Source: Paenibacillus tianmuensis (lineage in GTDB: Bacteria > Bacillota > Bacilli > Paenibacillales > NBRC-103111). From it: a stretch of DNA of 61,407 nucleotides. A program made the position numbers and the translations under genes. How positions within the stretch are numbered: position 1 is the stretch's first letter; each line of letters opens with the position of its first letter. Shown piece by piece: positions 55,741 through 61,407 of the stretch. The DNA is taken from positions 1 through 61,407 of the forward strand of contig NZ_FMTT01000034.1 of assembly GCF_900100345.1 (NCBI RefSeq), read 5' to 3'. Below the pieces are notes generated by a model. It was not told where the DNA came from. It searched no databases and saw only the letters and a program-made list of their open reading frames with translations.

Positions 55741-56730
55741 TTACACCCCCTTAAGCCGCATTAATATATGTTCCAGCGCGAGCTGGGGATTGGCATGGGA
55801 CCGCAAACGTTTTTGCGTCTCCACCGCCTGCTCGAGGCAGGCGATCCAGTGCTCCATCGAATAAGACAACGCTTGCTGCGACATCCAGTCCAGTTGATCC
55901 GTGTAGACCAATTCTTCGCGGCTGCCGAGCTTGAGCTGCACCATATCCTTGAGCCACAAAATCAGCATATCCATAAAGCGCGGCAATTGTTCGGAAAATT
56001 CGCCCTTTGCCAGCTTCTGCTGAGCGGTCAGCATTGCAGACGGCAATCGGGACAAACTCTCTCTTGCTAATTGTATCACCAAATTTCGGAGTTCTGCAAA
56101 CCCATTTCCTTGAATCAACTCACGCGCCGCCTCCGGTCCTGCGGCCAAATTCACCGCCGCTTGAACCAGTACGAGCGGATGTCCTTCCTGCAAAAGCAGC
56201 TCCTTCATACCGCTTCGCCCCATTGGCAGAAAAGGAATCCACTGGGATCGCGACCGAATGGTCGGCAGAAGGGCTTGTCCGTTATCCGTAATCAGAACGG
56301 CCACAACCTGCGAGGTCGGTTCCTCCAAAAATTTCAGTAGACTGTTCGCCGCCTGAACGGTCAGCTTATCGGCATCCTCCAAGATATACATTTTAATGTT
56401 AGAGGCGGAAGCCCGATAAGCAAACTGCTTTTGCAGCTCGCGAATCTGGTCGATTTTGATGGAGGCGCCGTCCGGTACGATCCAATGCAGATCAGGATGA
56501 TTTCCATGCTCTACCTTGCGGCAATCCAGGCACTCCCCGCAAGCATCGTCGGGCAGCACCTTGCAATAGATAGCTTGGGCGAACGCCCGGGCCATTGCTC
56601 TCCGCCCGGTCCCGGGCGCCCCCGTAAATATATACGCGTGCGAAACTTTGTCGGTCCGAAGGCTGTTTTGCAGCATTCGTTTGACTCGCTCCTGCCCTGT
56701 AATCGATTGAAAAGACATGACGGTCTGCAT
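55741..56730 (-). CDS. holB: DNA polymerase III delta' subunit
   Basis: Part of the clamp loader. The 329-residue AAA+ protein has TGAPGTGRRAMARAFAQ, in which the Walker A lysine is Arg, as is tolerated in delta', a zinc module CGECLDCRKVEHGNHPDLH, and LLKFLEEPTSQVVAVLIT. The ATG at 56730 and an in-frame ATG at 56718 (MSFQSITGQERVK) are both possible. Confidence 0.94.
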   Translation of the reverse strand: MQTVMSFQSITGQERVKRMLQNSLRTDKVSHAYIFTGAPGTGRRAMARAFAQAIYCKVLPDDACGECLDCRKVEHGNHPDLHWIVPDGASIKIDQIRELQKQFAYRASASNIKMYILEDADKLTVQAANSLLKFLEEPTSQVVAVLITDNGQALLPTIRSRSQWIPFLPMGRSGMKELLLQEGHPLVLVQAAVNLAAGPEAARELIQGNGFAELRNLVIQLARESLSRLPSAMLTAQQKLAKGEFSEQLPRFMDMLILWLKDMVQLKLGSREELVYTDQLDWMSQQALSYSMEHWIACLEQAVETQKRLRSHANPQLALEHILMRLKGV

Positions 56731-56754
56731 TTCCTTTCCAGATCGGCTGCTTCG

Positions 56755-57201
56755 CTAAAAAAATAAATTAATCAGCATTCCGCGAATTTCACCGATTTTT
56801 TGCAGCAGCTCAATGCGTCCCTGTTCGCTTTCCACCAGCTCGTCCGCCAGGCCGAGCAGCTCGGCATCGATTTCCTCCAGCAGCTTGTACCGCTTCGTGC
56901 GGCCTCTACGGTCCCAACCTCGCGTATCGCGAAGCTGAACTCCCCGCCGTGCCGTCTCCTCCAGAAACTGCTTCACAAGCAGCTTATACTGCCGAAGCTC
57001 GCGTACCGTCATCGACTTGGCCAGCCGTTGACCTTGCAGGTCAATTTGCTGCAGAATGCGCTGAAGCTGCTCCCGGGTTGCTCTTTCTTCCTGGTGCTGC
57101 ATCGTATCGGAGAACGACATTTTTTGAAGCTGCTGGGATGACGTATTCTCGCTGCGGACGACCTCATTACCGAAAGGGCGCCAACCCGGGTTGATTTTCA
57201 C
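56755..57201 (-). CDS. yaaR: YaaR family protein (DUF327)
   Basis: A 148-residue mostly helical protein (EERATREQLQRILQQIDLQG, MTVRELRQYKLLVKQFLEE, RGRTKRYKLLEEIDAELLGL). The family is conserved between darA and holB in Firmicutes but has no known function. Confidence 0.88.
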   Translation of the reverse strand: MKINPGWRPFGNEVVRSENTSSQQLQKMSFSDTMQHQEERATREQLQRILQQIDLQGQRLAKSMTVRELRQYKLLVKQFLEETARRGVQLRDTRGWDRRGRTKRYKLLEEIDAELLGLADELVESEQGRIELLQKIGEIRGMLINLFF

Positions 57202-57218
57202 TCGGCTCGACCTCGTTT

Positions 57219-57593
<375 letters not shown>

Positions 57594-57613
57594 TTAAATA
57601 TTTGACAAGCGAT

Positions 57614-57656
57614 TGAAAAATTCCTTCATTTATATATAAACATCTGTAGAAGGAAT
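57614..57656 (-). terminator. Terminator after tmk
   Basis: Minus strand ATTCCTTC / GAAGGAAT perfect stem, 21-nt AT-rich loop, TTTTTC tail. Confidence 0.7.
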
Positions 57657-57668
57657 GCATCCATTATA

Positions 57669-58313
57669 TCATACTCGCCTAGGTAGCTTTTGGCTCAGCA
57701 TTTGCCCAATATCTTCGAGCACCTTGTCCAGCTCCCGCTCCGCATCCACCCGCACGACACGTTCCGGAAACTGACGGAGAATTTGCAAGTAACCTTCCCG
57801 CACTTTGTTATGAAACGTCATCGACTCCAGGTCCAAGCGGTTCACTTCCCGTCCCTGATCGACGCGAATCCGGGCCAGCCCAATTTCCGGACGAACGTCC
57901 ATGAACACCGTCAAATCCGGCATCCAACCGCCGATCGCAAACCGGTTAATAGCAAACACCTCGTCCATGCCAAGCTCACGCGCATACCCTTGATACGCCA
58001 AGCTGCTGTCGATAAAACGATCGCATACGACGACCTTACCGGCTTCCAGCGCAGGAATGACTTTCTCCGCCAAATGCTGCCGTCTCGCGGCCGCATACAA
58101 TAGCGCTTCCGTACGCGGGTCCATCGCCGTATTGTTCCGGTCGAGAACGACCGAGCGAATCTGTTCGGCAATCGGAATGCCCCCAGGCTCCCGTGTGGAT
58201 AACACGTCGTACCCACGCGCCTTGACTTGCTCTAAGATCGCATCGATTGCAGACGTTTTGCCTGCGCCCTCTCCGCCCTCTACCGTTATAAAAAAGCCCC
58301 GTTTCACATGCAT
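57669..58313 (-). CDS. tmk: Thymidylate kinase
   Basis: Phosphorylates dTMP to dTDP. The 214-residue P-loop kinase has [10 protein letters not shown] (11-20), [33 protein letters not shown] and the lid region with [13 protein letters not shown]. It sits between yaaO and darA as in B. subtilis. Confidence 0.96.
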   Translation of the reverse strand: MHVKRGFFITVEGGEGAGKTSAIDAILEQVKARGYDVLSTREPGGIPIAEQIRSVVLDRNNTAMDPRTEALLYAAARRQHLAEKVIPALEAGKVVVCDRFIDSSLAYQGYARELGMDEVFAINRFAIGGWMPDLTVFMDVRPEIGLARIRVDQGREVNRLDLESMTFHNKVREGYLQILRQFPERVVRVDAERELDKVLEDIGQMLSQKLPRRV

Positions 58314-58454
58314 GTCTCCTATCCTGTAGTGACTCGAATAGCGGTTGCAATCCGTTTCTCCGCTCTATTGCTAGCTTCTTCTCTTGATGCCGTGCGAACA
58401 AACCGCCGCCTATTCAAAACAATTCGTGCAAGCGCCTGTGCCGCCGCTAAGCGA

Positions 58455-59930
58455 TTACCGCGTTTCCAGCACCGGGACGGTGCCGCTGGCGGTCACATCA
58501 TGCCCATGAAAACGCGACCCTAAGGCGGCCAGCCGCGTTAAATGCGCTGCCGTCCGTTCGGTAATCCGCTCTCCTGGATAGAGGACCGGAATGCCTGGAG
58601 GGTACGGCACGATCATCTCCGCAGCGATGCGGCCAGCGCATTCGGCTACGGGGAGCGTCACCCTTGTCTCCATCGCCTCGTGGATAGCTTCCCAATCAAA
58701 CGTTACCGGATCAGATATCCGCTGTGCCGCGGCTTCGGTCTCCCATAATCCCGGCTTCGTTTCGCTTTTTTCATCCCGTGTTTCTTCGTCTATCCGCTCC
58801 AGCGCCTCAATAAGCCGCTGCGCCGCGGCTTCGGTGCTCACCAAGCTGAACGCAAGCAGCACATGCGTCAGGTCTGCCAGCTCCGGGTAACAGCCCTGCT
58901 GCTCAAGACGCTCCTTCAACGCAAAACCGTCGAGACGGCCTGACGCGTCGTACAACGCTATCTTAAAAGGGTCCTGACGACACCCGATCTGAAGCATTGG
59001 TTCCGTAAGATTTCTTGCATGCCACCGGCTATGTCCGCTCAGATGGGCTATCACACTCCGAACAGCCGATAGGCCCCGGTCTATCCGTTCTCCGCCGCCT
59101 TCCTGCAGCATCCGCCGGCTGAGGTCCAGGCTAGCCATAATCGGATAAGAAGGGCTCGAGCTTTGCACCATGGCGAGCGCCTTTCGGACGGCGCCGCGGT
59201 GAATTCGCGGGCCCTGCATGTGCAGCATCGCACCCATCGTCATGGCCGTCAACATTTTATGGGTGGACTGCACAACCGCATCCGCCCCACAGCTTAAGGC
59301 CGAAGCAGGCACATCGGGATGGAAGCCGAAATGAGCCCCGTGCGCCTCATCCACGAGCAGCACCTTCCCCCAGTCATGCAGAAGGCCGGATAACCCCTTC
59401 AAATCGCTTGTAATTCCGTAATAGCTCGGATTGGTTACAAGCAGCCCCTTAGCCTCAGGATAGCGATTCAGCGCCTGCTTGACATCCTCTGCAGCCACTC
59501 CCATGCTCAGTCCGCTCTCCGGATCCCACAGCGGGGAGATAAACACCGCCTGTGCACCGGCGAGCATCAGTCCGTGGATGACGGATTTGTGTGCATCCCG
59601 CTGCACTAGCAGCAAGTCCCCGCGGCGGCATGTCGCCAAAATCATCGCCAGATTTCCCGCCGTACTCCCGTTCACTAGAAAAAAAGTTTCATCCGCTCCA
59701 AAACACGCCGCAGCCAAGGTCTGGGCTTCTTTAATCGCGTCTTCTGGATGGTGAAGATCGTCCAGTCCCGTGATCTCCGTCCTATCGAGTAATAAGATCT
59801 GCCGGAAGTCTGACTCCGCTTCGGCATACCCTTTCGCTTCCGATTTATGACCGGGCACATGAAAGCTGAACGCGCCCGATTCCCGATGTGTCGCTAATGC
59901 TTCGTACAGCGGCGCTCTATGCTGTGACAC
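58455..59930 (-). CDS. yaaO: Orn/Lys/Arg decarboxylase family protein (YaaO)
   Basis: A 491-residue fold-type I PLP enzyme: FFLVNGSTAGNLAMI, LLVDEAHGAHFGFHP and the PLP lysine in VVQSTHKMLTAMTMGAML. B. subtilis has yaaO at this place. The amino acid substrate cannot be set from sequence. It starts at GTG. Between it and tmk, 141 bp hold nothing clear. Confidence 0.92.
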   Translation of the reverse strand: MSQHRAPLYEALATHRESGAFSFHVPGHKSEAKGYAEAESDFRQILLLDRTEITGLDDLHHPEDAIKEAQTLAAACFGADETFFLVNGSTAGNLAMILATCRRGDLLLVQRDAHKSVIHGLMLAGAQAVFISPLWDPESGLSMGVAAEDVKQALNRYPEAKGLLVTNPSYYGITSDLKGLSGLLHDWGKVLLVDEAHGAHFGFHPDVPASALSCGADAVVQSTHKMLTAMTMGAMLHMQGPRIHRGAVRKALAMVQSSSPSYPIMASLDLSRRMLQEGGGERIDRGLSAVRSVIAHLSGHSRWHARNLTEPMLQIGCRQDPFKIALYDASGRLDGFALKERLEQQGCYPELADLTHVLLAFSLVSTEAAAQRLIEALERIDEETRDEKSETKPGLWETEAAAQRISDPVTFDWEAIHEAMETRVTLPVAECAGRIAAEMIVPYPPGIPVLYPGERITERTAAHLTRLAALGSRFHGHDVTASGTVPVLETR

Positions 59931-60038
59931 CTTGTTTCCTCATTTCAAAAACAATGTTAGCAGTATTGTACCAAACAAAAAAGCCCGCTTCCATCCCTGA
60001 CCGAGATAAAACGGAGCTTGCTTCCTTTCGCCTGCCGT

Positions 60039-60236
60039 TCAAGCATTCTTTTTATATAAAATTTGCTTCATCTGGTGTATGAAAAAAGGGTACTTAGCGT
60101 CGTTGACTTCCGTATGGACCATTTCATTCTCGCAATCCTCGCATATGAATTCGGATATGATTAGAATGCCGTTCTCTTTGGTTTGCCCACAAATGATGCA
60201 GGATGGCGTGAAATCGTGCTGCAGCTCGTCGCTCAT
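60039..60236 (-). CDS. csfB: Anti-sigma factor CsfB/Gin
   Basis: A 65-residue zinc protein with two CxxC pairs (PSCIICGQ and FICEDCEN). Gin restrains sigma-G (and sigma-E) at the wrong time or place in sporulation. The ATG at 60236 follows AGAGGTG; the frame is open a little further. It lies beside the rRNA operon as in B. subtilis. The 108-bp gap to yaaO shows only a weak hairpin with a T-run (about 59978-60018). Confidence 0.92.
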   Translation of the reverse strand: MSDELQHDFTPSCIICGQTKENGILIISEFICEDCENEMVHTEVNDAKYPFFIHQMKQILYKKNA

Positions 60237-60334
60237 GTTCGATTCACCTCTACTCTTCTTTTCTAGCAGTATGCCCAATTCTCTTAAAACTCAAACCTTT
60301 CCGCGATATTTTTGTTGAATATCCATGTTAGCCC

Positions 60335-60363
60335 GTGACAAACTCAACATTTTCCTGTACTCT
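60335..60363 (+). promoter_or_regulatory. Weak promoter candidate for the membrane protein gene
   Basis: Plus strand GTGACA (60335-60340), 17 bp, TACTCT (60358-60363). The -35 is good, the -10 poor. Confidence 0.3.
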
Positions 60364-60419
60364 ACCGATATATGTAGTGAATTTTCATTTTGTTCATCAA
60401 GTGAGGATTGGGGCTTATT

Positions 60420-60968
60420 ATGCCAAGAGACCGAACGTTGTCCAAAGAATCGACCATCTATACTTACCGGCTGCTCAAACGGGTTCATTACAAGCCGATC
60501 TTCTTTCAAGTATATTGGATTTTGATCGCTTGCGCTTTTATTGGGGCCGCAATTGCGATCTCTTTTGACTCATTACCTGCGGGGTTGATTGGTGTCCCGG
60601 TCGGAGTGATCGGTATACCGCTCGTCCAAACGCTTCTGCTTCGCCTCCTGCTCCGAACAAAGGAGAAGTATTCTCCGCAAGCTTGGAACTGGTCCTATCG
60701 GCTGCCTTGGTTCGGTTATGTGCCGGGTACGAACGCGTATATCGCTATGACCAAAGTACGCCGACTCCATTTCCATGTGCTATGGATCGTCTTGGTCTTG
60801 CTGGGATGCCTCTATCCGTGGCTCTCGCCATCACTCCTCGGCTTTCTCGTATTCATCCATCTCTGGCTTTTGCTTCCGCGCCTAGTCATCATATTCCTTC
60901 TTCGCAAGCACAGTTCAACCGGCTATTTAAAAATAAATGAGAACGACTCGTCCTGCTATGCACAGTAG
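60420..60968 (+). CDS. Small multi-pass membrane protein of unknown function
   Basis: A 182-residue protein (ATG at 60420; TTG at 60408 is possible) that I do not recognise. It has about four hydrophobic segments (roughly residues 30-50, 52-75, 115-135 and 137-160), a short basic N terminus and a polar tail. It is transcribed toward the rRNA operon and ends in its own terminator. In B. subtilis xpaC-yaaN are near this place, but this protein resembles neither. Codon use is normal for the window. Confidence 0.75.
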   Translation: MPRDRTLSKESTIYTYRLLKRVHYKPIFFQVYWILIACAFIGAAIAISFDSLPAGLIGVPVGVIGIPLVQTLLLRLLLRTKEKYSPQAWNWSYRLPWFGYVPGTNAYIAMTKVRRLHFHVLWIVLVLLGCLYPWLSPSLLGFLVFIHLWLLLPRLVIIFLLRKHSSTGYLKINENDSSCYAQ

Positions 60969-60980
60969 GGCGAGTTTTTT
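60946..60980 (+). terminator. Rho-independent terminator of the membrane protein gene
   Basis: Arms 60946-60957 and 60964-60975 (ACTCGTCCTGCT / AGTAGGGCGAGT) with two G-U pairs, then TTTTTT. The stop codon is in the right arm. Confidence 0.88.
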
Positions 60981-61001
60981 GCATTATTGGAAAAATACCG
61001 A

Positions 61002-61039
61002 AAGACCCTTGCATCTCCAAAATTGGATCGCAAGGGTCT
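61002..61039 (-). terminator. Terminator of the right-hand rRNA operon
   Basis: Arms 61003-61012 and 61030-61039 (AGACCCTTGC / GCAAGGGTCT) are a perfect 10-bp stem, followed on the minus strand by an interrupted T-run. It lies about 85 nt past the 23S end, with no 5S gene between. Confidence 0.75.
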
Positions 61040-61122
61040 GATTATTCCCTGAAAACTGGACCGAAACAAAGCGTAAAGTGAATGATCATTGCTTCCGAAG
61101 CAGCTTTCCTTCGGAAAGCTTG

Positions 61123-61407
<285 letters not shown>

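Overview
The window is a stretch of Firmicutes chromosome, most likely from a spore-forming member of the Paenibacillaceae (Paenibacillus or Cohnella type). Nearly all genes lie on the minus strand in the order known from the Bacillus subtilis origin-proximal region: csfB, yaaO, tmk, darA, yaaR, holB, ricT, yabA, trmN6, rsmI, (abrB), tatD, yabE, rnmV, rsmA, yabG, veg, sspF, ispE, purR, ridA, spoVG, glmU, rplY, pth, fin, mfd, spoVT, yabM, mazG, rqcP, yabP, yabQ, divIC, yabR, tRNA-Met, spoIIE, yabS, yabT, tilS, hpt, ftsH, coaX, hslO, yacD, cysK, pabB, pabA, pabC, folP, folB, folK, yazB, dusB, lysS. The segment is bounded by two rRNA operons in the same orientation: the 3' end of a 23S gene enters at the right edge and the 5' end of a 16S gene leaves at the left edge.

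Read in the direction of transcription (right to left), the layout is as follows. (1) About 61-52.7 kb: a 23S end with no 5S behind it, a small plus-strand membrane-protein gene, the sigma-factor antagonist csfB/gin, then nucleotide and DNA replication genes (tmk, holB, yabA) with the c-di-AMP receptor darA, the RNA-maturation factor ricT, and two methyltransferases. (2) About 52.7-49.4 kb: a non-coding GC-rich island, abrB (plus strand) with Spo0A boxes, an HD-domain phosphohydrolase and tatD. (3) About 49.3-41 kb: a c-di-AMP (ydaO/yuaA) riboswitch ahead of the cell-wall protein yabE, then 5S and 16S rRNA maturation (rnmV, rsmA), sporulation genes (yabG, sspF, spoVG), veg, ispE, purR and ridA. 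(4) About 41-26 kb: cell-wall precursor synthesis (glmU), translation (rplY, pth, rqcP), transcription-coupled repair (mfd), spore genes (fin, spoVT, yabM, yabP, yabQ), HU and divIC. (5) About 26-19 kb: tRNA-Met, spoIIE, a RadC remnant, the yabS/yabT pair, tilS and hpt. (6) About 19-0.3 kb: ftsH, a nadA-nadB-nadC-coaX cofactor cluster, hslO, cysK, the p-aminobenzoate/folate operon, dusB, greA-lysS and the tandem promoters of the next rRNA operon.

Compared with the B. subtilis order, greA, nadABC, a PrsA-like foldase, hup and an HD-domain gene are inserted. The genes prs (between glmU and rplY), metS (next to tatD), xpaC-yaaN and yazA are missing from their usual places. I see no phage, insertion sequence, CRISPR array, defence island or biosynthetic cluster. 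The most interesting unexplained material lies between the genes. It comprises a hairpin that would bury the rplY ribosome-binding site, a candidate small RNA behind abrB, a GC-rich palindromic island, a cluster of Spo0A boxes, and several long fold-back structures of about 50-110 bp. I did not find a clearly new multi-gene system.
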